In this document: positions 44,401 through 56,288 of the stretch, in pieces | Layout of the letters: each line of letters begins with the position of its first letter | Position numbering within the stretch: position 1 is the first letter of the stretch | Assembly (NCBI RefSeq): GCF_963675165.1 | Contig: NC_087383.1 | Location: 3,626,979-3,690,978 of the forward strand | Length of the DNA stretch: 64,000 nucleotides | DNA from: Halichondria panicea | Taxonomy: Eukaryota; Porifera; Demospongiae; Suberitida; Halichondriidae | Reading direction: 5' to 3' | Position numbers and translations under genes: made by a program | The notes under the pieces: generated by a model | The model's input: the letters and a program-made list of their open reading frames with translations, nothing else | What the model was told of the DNA's origin: nothing | Databases searched by the model: none

Positions 44401-44987
44401 TACTGCTAGTGCCTTGGCTAAGGAAATGTGGTAACATCTCATGGGTTAACAAACTAAAGCCATTCTTTGATGCTCATTATGGCCCCCTCAAAGACAACCA
44501 CCAGTACTGGATTGGATTGACACTGCTTGTACGTGTAATACTGGCCATTACCAATGTTACAATTCAAGCCATTGGTCCCACTGTCAATCTTTTTGTAACT
44601 ATAACTTTGTCTTCACTATTGCTCTATGTGGTTGGTTTTTCACATAAAAAGCGGTATCTCTCAATCCTCGAGGCCTCTTTTGTTGCCAATGTGATTATTG
44701 TTGGGGGAGGATTTTTGTACTTAAGTAACCAAAATGCTTTTGCTGGTGTTTCTGTTGGTATTGCATTCCTCACATTTCTACTAATAATCTGTGCACAAGG
44801 GTACACTCAATTGAAGACACTTTGTCGTTGCAAAACTGTACATAGAGAGTATGAAAACATTAACGGTGTGAATGACTCTAAAACAGAGAGTGTCCCTCCC
44901 ACTCATTCCGTGGTTTCATTGTACGATAATACGACCCAAGACTACTACCCACTGAGAGAATCATTGCTGGAGAGTGACGCTCACTGA
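41430..44987 (+). CDS. Large beta-helix extracellular domain fused to a multi-membrane C-terminus
   Basis: A single exon of 1185 residues from Met41430, chosen because it begins a textbook signal peptide (MLRVSVLVVVVLGCLLTSSVC); an in-frame ATG 11 codons earlier is less likely. Residues about 25-780 are extracellular: many N-glycosylation sequons, and repeats such as NNQGYNGGALYLFNSR and NNSAIDKGGAVYVESP that look like a right-handed parallel beta-helix (pectate-lyase or polymorphic-membrane-protein type). A cysteine-rich juxtamembrane part follows (CQCIQ, CGGCSPNLSLALG, CLPC). From about residue 790 to 1130 there are eight or so hydrophobic segments, including ANILWTNQSIFF and LDLGIETCFIQGLDMYWKTW, then a polar cytoplasmic tail. 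The architecture suggests a surface receptor or sensor; function is unknown. A decayed paralogue lies at 16238. Confidence 0.9.
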   Translation: MLRVSVLVVVVLGCLLTSSVCRAQVFYVKPSQPPNTTCPGELCHTLNYYAQNAASLLSGKSNVTLLFVEGVHLLTEPTFEVFETDSVTLSALTEFINVTVMLSTGSDMNFTLVDDLHLSNLVVVADILCPGNNIPGNSINTTLVRRVYHSNVTVFCCDFHLQMIHEFQLYHSTYYYAGINMYNFDEIDNVILMLSECYLYSGSNINISLSSSFNGSITNSSGFIISVHVINRDQGFFSLTIRDCVNRFEDVGEVSVIVSEAPLMLFEVILENNHFDTEHFYFSALNNADFEGFLCVKNCSFHFSDISSQSFFSNISMDLSSFNDTSSVYFRSAKECTVRNVSFNNSNFNVVGPSTVLIDNCRFENSVDVYDSPFVMSEVRLLIVNETVFKNNQGYNGGALYLFNSRLYLTHNSVLVFDNNSAIDKGGAVYVESPMDERLSLYGDSPISFNCTFSLKYNVSDGSKPDNSIVFKDNSAANGGSNIYGTSLKSDCLVSPDGRNHSYEVQADIFEFDHDLKINKLISSVSSDPKRVCLCDDNRIPMCGNLSQYNNVAPGETITVNLALVGGDFGVTVGSVYATLLQYYCVRQYDCVWLNNITTKTISSAECFHEEYVIHSDNDNSSMFLFLSSDRINNNFNYDIMSRGWYNDSIRRYEENKEIDYYLATASIILHITLQKCPKGLILNKKKASCQCIQTLTDVGVTKCVILDGEVWITRSGAIWVSNSEVIDNETGVVAYKYCPFDYCTAKEFAVQLRNPNSQCAFSHSGVLCGGCSPNLSLALGSPRCLPCSDDGHVAFFIPFAIAGLLLVLFIKLLDLTITKGAVNGLLLYANILWTNQSIFFPHAIRSSSSVFRFFVTFVAWLNLDLGIETCFIQGLDMYWKTWLQFLFPLYIWSIAGLIILACRYSDKATKLFGNNSVHVLATLVLLSYSKLLRTIITSLGFAILDLYPSGTRVVWLADGNVPYFGVRHSFLLIAAILALIIFVLPYTVTILLVPWLRKCGNISWVNKLKPFFDAHYGPLKDNHQYWIGLTLLVRVILAITNVTIQAIGPTVNLFVTITLSSLLLYVVGFSHKKRYLSILEASFVANVIIVGGGFLYLSNQNAFAGVSVGIAFLTFLLIICAQGYTQLKTLCRCKTVHREYENINGVNDSKTESVPPTHSVVSLYDNTTQDYYPLRESLLESDAH

Positions 44988-45188
44988 AAAATGGCAAGAA
45001 AGTGACCATTTTTTTCGAAGAGTGTTAACAACTATTTGATGATAATTATAGATAAAGAATATAATTATGCAAAACAAGACAATCTTTTCTTTTTCCTAAG
45101 AGTGTTGATATAATTATGACTTTTTGGCAGTGGTCTTTTGTCATGAATAATTATTCTCTGTAAATTTAGTGAATAACTAATTAAATAG

Positions 45189-48100
45189 TCAAAGGTCCTC
45201 TACATGCATGGAGGCTTGCTGATAGACATGTTTGTATTGTTCTTTCTCTTCCTCTGTCATCTGAGCCACTAATGAGTCTGTCACCTGATCCAGAGGGACA
45301 GTACGATCACCAACCTGCAATAACACAAAGGTGTAAATGAGAAATATATATATTGGGTGGCAAAATGTTTTACAGTAGTACTGTGTATAGTGTAATGTGT
45401 AACGATACAAAGTACAAACTTAAAAACGAGCATATACAGTAGACTTTCGCTAATCCGACTCTGTGATTTTTTTACATGGTCATCTCGATATATAACGGCC
45501 GTTTTGTTTAGCACGGATTGCTAGCTCGATGATATACCGTAGTTAACCGATGATTAATGATGTACAATTTTCACTGATAAATAGCTAGCTGCACAAAACA
45601 AGACTTAAAACTGAATAGTACTATAACTATACAACTCTATCTTAGAACAGACATCAAGCGTTCAAGATGAGACTGTTTCCTCTGAACACCAGAACACATG
45701 GTCTATTTCCAGCTCAGATCTTTTTCTCTCTTGTGCGAGAGTGTCTTCTGTGATCCGTAACTATACAGAAGATGGAGCGGTGTCGTTTTCACAGAAATTA
45801 CCAGCATAACTTTCTTGGATGGGCGCTTGCATGGTTCAGTAGCCACATCATCAAATATCCGCCCACCCCTTGTTTAGCCTAAATATACAAAAATGTAGCT
45901 ATCAAAATATGTGGGCGGTTTGACGGTTACTACAGTACTAGTATACATGTACAAAACTCGCCCTAAATATGGTTACCTCAGTGATAATAATGTACTATAT
46001 AATTATTTCGTATACCGTATTACTAGATTGTTTTGCAAGTGCATGTTAGTTAACAAAAATCAATCGCGAGAACGTGATACCACATCACAGATCCTTGCCA
46101 GAACGCATTAATTATCCATGAGACAGAACCACTCAAGAGTGATTGGATTAATGAGAATCCACTGTAATACGTACCAGCTTGAGCAATGTATTTTTTACCT
46201 TGACTATAAACTGCTCCTCTTCTTCGTCACTAGACTCCACGTCCTCCATTTCCTCATCGCTCTCACTCCCGCTGTACTCTGGCTTCTCGTCAGCCCGCCC
46301 CTTGCTCTCGTCACTCCGCACCTCATGAGTCAGCAGGTCTGCCAGGATCTGGTCATCTATATACAATGAATTTGTACATAGTCTGTTATTGGTAATCGTG
46401 TACACTCAAGCAACCTATGTGCTAGGCGTACAAGCAGTCAACAACTATACATGACTGTAGTTAGAACAACGGCTTTAATTCAGTCAAAGTAGAACTCAAT
46501 GCATCGCTGTACTAAATTTTAAGAGTACTACAGGTAGCATGTTTCCATTGTAGCTAGCTATCATACGTATACATAATTATACAGTACGTACCTATTAATG
46601 CACCCATGCACATAGAAGTGTTACAGATGTGTACCTTTCTTGTCTCTTTGAGTGATAGTTGATGTTGAAGCAATGTCTTCAGTAGGCACTAAACTGGGCT
46701 CATCTTGTACAGTGCTTCTAGACATCCACTCTGGTACGGACTTGGTGGGAGTCTGTAAGAAAGGTTAACAATAGGTCTAGTACTGGTATTAGGTGTACGG
46801 TATGGGAGATACAGAAAACGATTTAACAATGAGTTAGAGGTTAGAGTGTACACATGAAATGATAAGAAATTTTCACATGTGCATGTAGCACACATTATTG
46901 AAGTCCTGTGTGTACCTTTGTTGACGAAGTGTCACCATCTCCCATGTGTATGCTAATGTCAGCATTTTCTCCATAGATGTTCACACTACACAAGACAGAA
47001 TTGTACGTAAATTATCTAACCGGCTTCGTTCACACGTTATTGCAGTCAGGTATATAATTAATTATCAATTGTAGGTGCAATATAGGTACGTAGAGGACGT
47101 CCCACATGCGTGCCTCAATTTAGCAGTTAGCCTCTGCCATAACGTTGAGTGTGGGTGGATAATTGGACCTCCTCTGATAGATACATATACACACGGTCTT
47201 AGTCACTCACATGGGTCGATTCCTAGACCAGTTATCTGTGTCCTTACCAGCAGCTCCAGATGGCCTGGAATAACCTCCAGCCTAAAACAATCAACAAGTT
47301 ATGCACATAGAGCAGACTACCGAATTTTGTCAGACGTCAATATTCGTCAGCTAAAAGTGCGTATAATGCACAAACAAAACGAGATTGATTCTAACTAACT
47401 GCACACACCAATAGGTGGCTATGGGACTACTAACCAGCGAATATTTGGATGGGTCAAGTCGCTTCCAGTCGGAGGTGTGATCACTAGAACCGATTTTCGG
47501 AGAGTGTAATCTATTTCCGTTTTTGCCAGAACTACACAGCTAGAGTTAACTGACACATACTGGGCTCAATCTAGATAGAGTACAGTACATGGTGGAGCAA
47601 TTGCAGAGTCAGTAAAAAACCAGCTTTGCAAGGTTTACTGACTCTGCAATTGCTCCACCATGTACTGTACTCTATCTAGATTGAGCCCGGTATGTGTCAG
47701 TTAACTCTAGCTGTGTAGTTCTGGCAAAAACGGAAATAGATTACACTCGCCGAAAATCGATTATTGGACAGTTTCTTCTAGTGATCACAGCTCCGACTGG
47801 AAGCGACTTGACCCATCTAAATGTTCGCTGGTTAGTATAGTCCCATAGCCACCTATTGGTGTGTGCAATTACTAATAGTTAGAATCAATCTTGTTTTGTT
47901 CGTGCATTATACGCACTTTTAGCTGAGACGTACGTCTGATGAAATTCGATGGTCTACTCTACATATATTTCTACCTCCAGCAATCCGCTAGGTAGATAGG
48001 ACTCAGGAATCATTATGGATGCAAATAATCAAACTGACTATAGACATGTACATACCTGTTTAATGGAGCTAGGTTCTGGCTCTAGAACATCTGGGGCCAA

Positions 48101-50418
48101 GTTGACTTTCTCAACAAATTTGAGCAGCTCGGTGATGGGTCGGATCTGATCATTCAACCTGTATGTTTGTGGGGGGGGGGGCAACACAGTCACTATAGTG
48201 TCTAGCGTGACGATAAAATCCAACCAAAGGTAAAACTGTAAAGACATTATATAATTATGCATGTATGCATACGAATCATATGTAAAAAACGATAGCTATA
48301 AATAGCCGTAAATGACAATTCATTGGTTATGATAAAGGTATTAATAATAAGTTGAAATGCACGTACATTGAAATGAGTGTCCTGGAGTCGACCTTGTCTC
48401 CAACACTGACGTTCTCCTCCTCAAGTACTCCAGAACAATAGCTGCAACTGTGAGGTGAGGTGTGAGGGAGAGTGATCTAAAAACACACAACACGTCTCTC
48501 TTCGGGCTACTGAAGCTTGAACATTGAGCACTCTATGCATGTATAACACAGATGTCATATACAGTCATGCATGTAACTTACAACTGTAGCTATAGGCCCT
48601 AAAAATTGAGCTACATGTATAATACTGAAACACAAAGAGTCTGCATGCCATTTACATGGGGAGGGGGAGAATAGCTGTGTGCAAGGGAATGTAAATAGTC
48701 TAGAGAAAATTAATAATACCACTTTCTATAATTATGTCTACAATAATTATACTCTGTACTCGTGTCATAAAACAATGTCATAATGTTTCAGTCCTGCTCA
48801 CCAGAGAGAGCCGTTAGCCGGGTTGAAGAGTCTGTCCACGTCCAGGTCTGTGTATGTGGAGCCACAGGTAGGGCACTTGTACGACGTCTGGTTGTGTACC
48901 TACAGGTCACCAGGTTACATACAATGTGTACTAGAGTGAGCCCCCTAAACCTAAATCACCAATCACAGTTCTGTTTAGAATCATTACACAATTAATGTAG
49001 CTCAAGTAACACCCAAGAAGTGTAGCCAGTGCATATAGCTACATGTATTATGAAGGAAAGTCTTTCAACTAAGGAAAGAACTACATATTGTAGTTAGCAC
49101 TGACAGTGCAACCACTTTGGGACCTGAGTGCATACTTATTGAATTTTCCTGAGGGGTGGCCATTAAGAGTGGATCTACTATAAATGATGCACACCTGAGC
49201 TATTGCAGGAGACTCACTCTTCTCTCCTCAGCTTCAATGTTCCTGTGTATCTTGTCCAGCTTGTATTTGACGACGTTGACAAAGTGTTTGTAATTGATGT
49301 AATAATAGCGCACCAGACCACCACTGTCTCCCTCCATACGCTGCTGGCTGCAACGCAATGCTACAGTCAACATTCACGTAGCTAGTTAAGGACTCTAGTA
49401 TTATCTTCATGAACCTCTTATTGAGGAGATGATGTATACTACATCCAGGAAAATAACTATAACATAGTACCTTTTGATGATTTTGTCTTTCTGTAAGAAA
49501 GTGAGAGCTTGCCTCAACTGCATGCAAAAACACCGATTATCACACCATTTACACGTAGGTATTAACTTTCATTTGTGAGTGTTACCCCACCTCTTACACA
49601 CCAGTCTCTGACTTCCCTGCATCCTCAGCAACTCCACCAAATCACCTTCTGCAACACTAGGGTGCATGGGTGGAGTGAAGTATGGTACGATTTGTAGAGC
49701 AGTTTCTCAGTATTATTATCAATTCATTGGGCCCGATCAGGAAAGAAATCAACGTTCTTCTATAGTAAATCATGCACTAATTTTAAATTACGGTACCAGT
49801 AAGAATTTCCACTTAGGGCTACAATTCCGCTCCAGGATAATAAAACGTACTTTTTAATGTGGCAAGCAGAAAGGAGTTTTAGGCTTTGGGAAAGGAATAC
49901 GGTGCGCACGATAGCATGCCGGAAAATGTTGGGCCATGCTATTGATTGCTTACATTATAATGTAACAATGTATAAAATGCTTGGGGGGAGGGGACCTGAG
50001 CATTTTAGGAGGGTAGCTCCCGCCTAGTAGATGAAACCCTGACAAAACTATTCACGTACCAAGGGTAGGTAGCAAGGATGTCGAGACATACAATTTGCAT
50101 CGGCTGGTAGAAACTTCTCGCAATGACTCGAACCAACCTTTTGAGCTCCTGTGGAACTGATATATAAAAATGTTTAGCCATAGATAATACGTATGGTTAA
50201 TAAACTTTGATGTGCATCGTATCGATCGATTTGCGAGCGTTGAGCAGCATGACATGCATATAATTATGTAGGAACAGATCTAGCCTCCTTCACAAGGCCT
50301 CAGAAGAGCGGCCTTGGATCGAGGCTAGAACAGATCTAGAACCAGTACATATTTATATATATATTGAGAGGGACTGTGGGGCTTACTAACTTGTTCTAGT
50401 TTGCTGAGGAAGATCCAT
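45189..50418 (-). CDS. GTF2E1: TFIIE alpha subunit
   Basis: TFIIE-alpha recruits and regulates TFIIH at RNA polymerase II promoters. Thirteen exons in transcription order: 50418-50391, 50156-50060, 49656-49602, 49517-49471, 49347-49218, 48899-48802, 48447-48367, 48158-48056, 47281-47211, 46985-46916, 46752-46635, 46356-46199 and 45314-45189, giving 393 residues (human 439). All phases agree. The N-terminal winged helix reads PQELKRLVRVIARSFY, then LRQALTFLQKDKIIK and YYYINYKHFVNVVKYKLD. The zinc ribbon has Cys128/Cys131 (CPTC) and Cys153/Cys156 (CSYC). A conserved segment NDQIRPITELLKFVE...LEPEP follows, then PEWMSRSTV, an acidic stretch (SDEEMEDVESSDEEEEQ) and the C-terminal VAQMTEEEKEQYKHVYQ. 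The 28-bp first coding exon is inferred from phase and an ATG. The intron after exon 8 carries a large palindrome. Confidence 0.93.
47309..47960. repeat. 650-bp foldback palindrome in a TFIIE-alpha intron
   Basis: The left arm (47309-47616) and right arm (47634-47960) are inverted copies with few differences, for example ggtggagcaattgcagagtc facing gactctgcaattgctccacc. The loop is 17 bases (47617-47633). The arms diverge towards the outside, and the right arm has small insertions (one next to gattattggacagtttct). The palindrome lies wholly within the intron between coding exons 8 and 9. Foldback transposon or inverted duplication; no coding capacity. Confidence 0.9.
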
Positions 50419-50818
50419 AATGTTCTCTTTGGTGATGAAACTCTCTTCTTTTTAGTGGGCGCTACAGTAAAAAGCTAGATTAGCTACCCCCACATAATAC
50501 CTCTGTCCGAAACGACCATTGCCAGACTATCATCTATAGCTGTGGTGTGGTCCTGGGGAAACTAGCTGGTTTTGAACTAATTATAGACTCGACTCGAGCT
50601 CATTCCATGGCCCAACTTCCTCATCTATTGTAACACTAGACAAGTCTGACCGGGAACGAAGCTAATTCAAACTTGGCAGACATATACATACTTTGAATTT
50701 ATAATAGTGGAAATATTTTTAACATTAAAAAGAGGTATATTATTATGTTAGTATGCAGCAACATGGCTGAAACACAAGTTACACAACTGAACATGGGTAA
50801 AGATGATTGTTATTGTTT
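50419..50818. other. Spacer between PCGF1-like stop and TFIIE-alpha start
   Basis: Four hundred bases on the same strand as both neighbours, presumably holding the TFIIE-alpha promoter and the 3' end of the Polycomb gene. I see no repeat or further gene. Confidence 0.5.
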
Positions 50819-53414
50819 TTAACCAAGGGACTTTTTCAATCGATAGGAAAGAACGAGTGGAGGATCCTGCAGTGGGTGGAAAAAGAGTGGAGACTAAAAT
50901 AGGGATTCAGAGTAGCACTATTGTACAGTTATTCTATGGTGTGTTATGCCTGAATACGTTTTGGACTATTATTATAGCTATATGGACATTGCTATACAGT
51001 TTTTACCTTTTTCAGCCAGTGTGAAATCCAGATGAATTTTAGAGTGTTGTCTTTATGCAGAGTTTGTCCATTGCACACGAGGTCCAACTGCATAGGGTCG
51101 TACATGTACTTCATACAATTATACGATGTGATGAGAACTGTTGCAACAAGCACTAGTCGCTAAGAGTACCGTTTCCAACTTCGCTATCATAATAAATATA
51201 AATATTGTATGCAGTACAGTATAGGCCTCGGGGCATGCAGAGAGCACTAGCCATAAATATTGAGGACAGAAACGTTGTACTATTATAGAAACTGGATGAT
51301 ACTACTGTAATTACAATAGAAATGCAGTAGCATAATTTATAGTGAAGACACAAGTGGATATGCACCAACAGAAGGACGTACATGCATGTATCACTACATT
51401 CCAGTGTACAACAAAAGTGAACTCACATCGTACAGCGCTGGCACACAAAGCTTCTGTAACAGGAACCTCTTTAAATGGTAGACAGTCACCCGAGAAGAAC
51501 ACCTCATGAACTTCCGAGACAAATCCTGCATCGACACACAGAAAGTGCACTATGAAAGAGACACGCCGTGTGCAGTATTTAATTCCTAAACAAGGTATCT
51601 GAAAACTACCAGAGCACAAGAGAAAACTCATAGTTATTCTGTAACTTTACCTGGAGCATATCTTTGTCAGTCACAGAACTGCAGGGAATACAAATCATAC
51701 TCTTTTACTGTGTAGCGATTACCAGAAAATTATACAGTGCTGGTTGCATACTAATCGATAGTGCAAATTATACTACTGTAACAGAGGAAGCTCTATTATC
51801 CCGATTCTAGATTATCTGGCAAGACAAACGTTTCTACAGCCAGGCCAAAGTTCAACCAGTAATCAACAGACATGTCCATTAAATGCGCATGCGCAATTAA
51901 AATATGTTACCATGGAGATAGGCGTGTTGAATACAGAACTAGGCGTGGTTTATCCTCGCTTGTTAGAGGTGGCTTATAATATACTTACAATGTATCCAGT
52001 CTAGCTGACACTGAAACAAAGTGGGTCTGGGTAATCAAGGTTCTACTGTAAGCGTATATACATGTAGCAGTAATGAAACTACCTGTCTGGCTCAAACTTG
52101 AGGGAGATGAGATCATCGTCTCTACTGAAGTGAGTGTGAGAAAACTCTGTGGCACTGTCGAGGGGGTCTATCGGTGGGGGGCGAGCACCTGCACACAGAT
52201 CATACAATAGCATATAACTGTTATTAAGTAAACAGCTACGTTGATTAGTAATATTCTAGTTTCATGACAATTCTAATCAAGAGGACCATTAGCCGTACTA
52301 TCATAATGGAAGGAAGCTCTCCACTCATTAGGATAAAAGCACACGGCTTACTTGGATCAGACTCTCCCCTCTCAAGATAAAACTCTTCTCTCCTTTTCTG
52401 CTCACCTGCACAAACAAACCATTGTGATTTTGAGCTGATTGTTAACTCCCCCCCCCCCCCCCCCTTCAGACTTAGTGAGAAAGGAGACAGAGTGACTGAA
52501 CAAAGTTAGCAGTAGATCAACAAACTTACTCTTGTATAATCCTGGAACCAACTTGTAGACTATGTCTTGCATGGTACGGTCAGGTCTGCATGTCGAGAAT
52601 GTGTGATTGAGAATGGTAGATACCGTATAAGAAATCTTATCTCTCTTAGCTATGCTACACGTCTGATCTCCATACTACGCACATACTGGGCCACACCCAC
52701 ACACACTCTCGTCCCCACTCACCTGATGTTAAGCAGTGGCTGTGTCTCGTGTACTACCACGTTACAGGTGGGACAATCATTGTTACTCTGAAGGTGCTTC
52801 ACTATACATGACTTGCAGACTGCAAACAAAATTCAAGAAAAACACATAGATAATTAAAGTTACTGTGTACATTTACAGTACAAATGCGTACAACAAGCAC
52901 CTACGTGTACATGTAAGATACAGGCAATTCTTACAAAATTACATTGTTTTTGAGTTACAATTAATGCTGTGCATGAATTTTTATTATTGTGTGTCTCACA
53001 GGTGTGCAGGCACTCCGTGATGGTGGTGGCTTCAATGAGGTAGCCGGCACACAGGCTACAAGTGATGTGCTCATTAATGCCTCTCATACGCACGGTGTTC
53101 TGAACGGGAGAAAGAGGAAGTAACACCACTGATTTATCCGACGTACATGTGATTTAGTACATAGACAATTTAGTATGTAGACAGGTCTGTACGCAGCTTG
53201 GATGGCCAGGCAGATATATAACTTAAAGAGCCTACGTACGTATACGGTACATGTAGTGCAATCAGAATCATGGTGCATGCTACTATACTATAGCTGTGTG
53301 TACATTATGTATAATAATGATTGCTCTACAGTGAACATAGTTAGATCTATATGAATATAGTTGAACATAGTAATATCTATATGAGTCCTGGTAGCTATAG
53401 AGCTTTACCTGCAT
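50819..53414 (-). CDS. PCGF1: Polycomb group RING finger protein, PCGF1-like
   Basis: PCGF proteins pair with RING1 in PRC1, the complex that mono-ubiquitinates histone H2A. Ten coding exons in transcription order: 53414-53409, 53099-53000, 52819-52723, 52585-52530, 52405-52352, 52188-52083, 51678-51651, 51525-51427, 51087-51007 and 50866-50819, giving 224 residues (human PCGF1 259). The RING is complete: Cys16, Cys19, Cys32, His34, Cys37, Cys40, Cys51, Cys54. [29 protein letters not shown] and [15 protein letters not shown] are the family signature and sit closer to PCGF1 than to PCGF3/5 or BMI1. Residues 150-224 form the RAWUL domain ([36 protein letters not shown]). The six-base first coding exon (Met-Gln) is inferred; otherwise translation could begin at Met7. 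Confidence 0.9.
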
Positions 53415-53754
53415 GACTTTCAATACTTATAGTACACTGATCGAAGTCGTTAGTATGTCACTTCACTTCGCTAGTATCAATCTATACTTTACTGATGTAT
53501 ATACGTCCTATAGAAGTCTATGAATGTACTTAGTATTTCAGTAAGACAGCATCTCCAATCTCTTTCTTCAGTTTTGCATGCAGCAAGTTATGATGGGCAT
53601 CTTCAAGAATGGTATGCAATCAACTAACTCCACCCACCACAAACCTTTGTTGCCCACACCACATGCAGGTATGGCTAATCAATGGTTTACAAGTTTACAA
53701 GCACAAATTGAAAAGTAAATAAAAAATGGACAATTAATTTTGGTGACTAAGATC
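53415..53754. other. Spacer between STRAD stop and PCGF1-like start
   Basis: A 340-bp interval between two same-strand genes. It contains tagatctatatga repeats near 53342 and 53370 and presumably the PCGF1-like promoter. No further gene seen. Confidence 0.5.
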
Positions 53755-56234
53755 TCATAAAGTCCATGGCCCCTCGATTGATAACTGCTCCAACTCATTC
53801 ACAGGCACAGGAAGCAGGGATTGCATAAACTCTGCAGAACACAGGGATACTTATTAAAACTATGTATTTGGTATGTGCAAACATTACCACGACACCACTA
53901 TTGACAATTTTGTGTAATGTACGTGTAAACAAATTATTGACGGCTAGAATAGTACACAAACTACGTAAACACATCTTTCACAACGCTAATTGACAGTGTT
54001 GAGTTACCTCTGACTGGTCTTAGTGTGGACGTGTCCAGCGGCACCACGGGCTTCAGGAGGTCCTTGAGAACACCAAATTTCTTCTTACTCTGCAGACAGT
54101 GTATGTATAAGTAAGAACAGTGAGAGCATCACGCACGCAGACATGAATACAGACACGTTACATATGAATATTCCATGGGGCATCGCTATTACAGTACACA
54201 CTACATGCAGCAAAAAACGCATGCATGTACACAATGTACAGCCATATGTCTTACCCTGAGAAAGGACATGCTGAGCAGTTTAGTGGGAGAGGGGCGGCAT
54301 GAGGGATTAGGGTGCACACAATGATCTACCACCTGCACAAGGAAATATATATACAGCAGTTTATTGCACAAAAAATGTCACAGTAAGTTTGTACATAGTA
54401 TTATACTTGAGTGCGAGTATTGAATGCTGCTTATAATTGTACAGTTGGTGAAAGATGACTTACTTTAGTGAAAGTATTAGAGAATCTTTTGGCAAGGAAG
54501 CCCTCGTCTCTCCTCATAAGCACTGGGGGGTGACCACGTAACTTTAACATCATTATCTGGAGGAGAATACACACAGGATGTATATATGCTCAAGTAAGCG
54601 ATTCACAGGCCTCAACCGTCACTCAGTATAATGAAAGTAGGCACTAACGTTGCAGTACACTGTAGCTATAGAAAGTTTACAAACACATGTAAGGCAGAAA
54701 ATCAAGCCAATACGTTCACCATAATGTACATGTAAGTACAATACACACACACCACACCTCAGTGACGGGTAGCCCAGCGAAGGGGGCCTCTCCAGTGCTC
54801 AGCTCCAAAGCAGCAATGCCTACACTGTATGTATCCGACTTGAATGAGTAGCCAGATAGGTCTTGTGCCAGCACCTCTGGAGCTAGCCAGCAGATGTTGT
54901 CCACCGTGTGAGGGAAATGACCGTGAAGGGACTGAGGGGATACATTGCATGTGTACACAGTACAGTGTAATACAGTGCTTTCAAACAGAATTCTCTACTT
55001 ATAAGTATATCACATTGTCACACTTTGTCAAGGTAACAAGTATGTAATATGGTCTTTTCTGTTGTTGTTTTTATTACACAGTCACGCAGCCTTAAGGCAG
55101 AATTTGGTAAAGGGTTGTCGTGATATACAACACATGTAGCATGTGAATCCTTGTGTTGTATACAATACATATACAAGAAACTCGCTATCGGGGCTGTGCC
55201 CTCGGGCTTGTGCTTGTATGTACACCAACCTTATCTTACACTCAAAAACTAAGCTGAGCTCATACAATGCACAAATCTATATGAGTGGAGTACACGTATC
55301 AGCACAATTCTTACAATAGCAATCACATAATCATAGAGCCCCAAAACTAGTCTTACATGTAATTAAATGACAAACCCTACACTGTACCTTCATTCTAGAT
55401 CCGTCCTTCATCATGGAGACGACACTCCGCAGCCCGGACAGTTTCACCTGGCCGTTCTCGTGGATCAGGAAGTGCTTTGCCCTCACACTCCTAATTGAAA
55501 AGCAGTGACCGAATATTAGAATTCACCAGTGGGACTTACCGGTGTACAAAGCCAAGACTGTGGAGGTACTGCAGTCCCAGCGCCACATCCTTGAGTATCA
55601 CTGCCACCACTGACTCTTGGAACCCGTTCTTGAAGGGCTCAGCAGAGTGCATGATGTCAGCACATGAGCCTGGAACAAATAGACATATATTAACTATGGC
55701 ATGTTACAGTAGAGTATTTTACTTGGTTGACCTAAAGATAAATCTACAGTAGGGTACACTAGTATCCTTTTTACTGTAATGGTCACCACTGAAGAAAGGA
55801 TGCCTGCAATATATGAGACCCGGCAATAACAAAGGCCACCTCAACCAAAACAAAGTGTCCAATACAAGTATACATGTACAAGGTTCCACTCTTCACATGC
55901 AACAACTTATGTTGAAGTACATGGCATACAGTTCTAGTCACTCTGTACCTGGCATATATGCATCACTACTGAGTATTCACACAGTGCTCACCGTAATGCA
56001 TGAGTGGTTGCACTGCCCAGAGGTGAGCGTCCACCACGAAGCTGATCAGGTAGCAGGCAATGTTCTGATGGTGGAGGAGTTGGGATATCTTGATCTCATG
56101 TTGGACCTCCCCTAGTTGCTGGAAGGACAGGGGCTCCAGATCTATGTGTCTTACCACTACAAAGTTTCGACTGGGTTTGTGCTGGGATATCAGGATGGAC
56201 GCAGTGCCTGCACAACCAACTCCTGCACGTGTTG

Positions 56235-56288
<54 letters not shown>

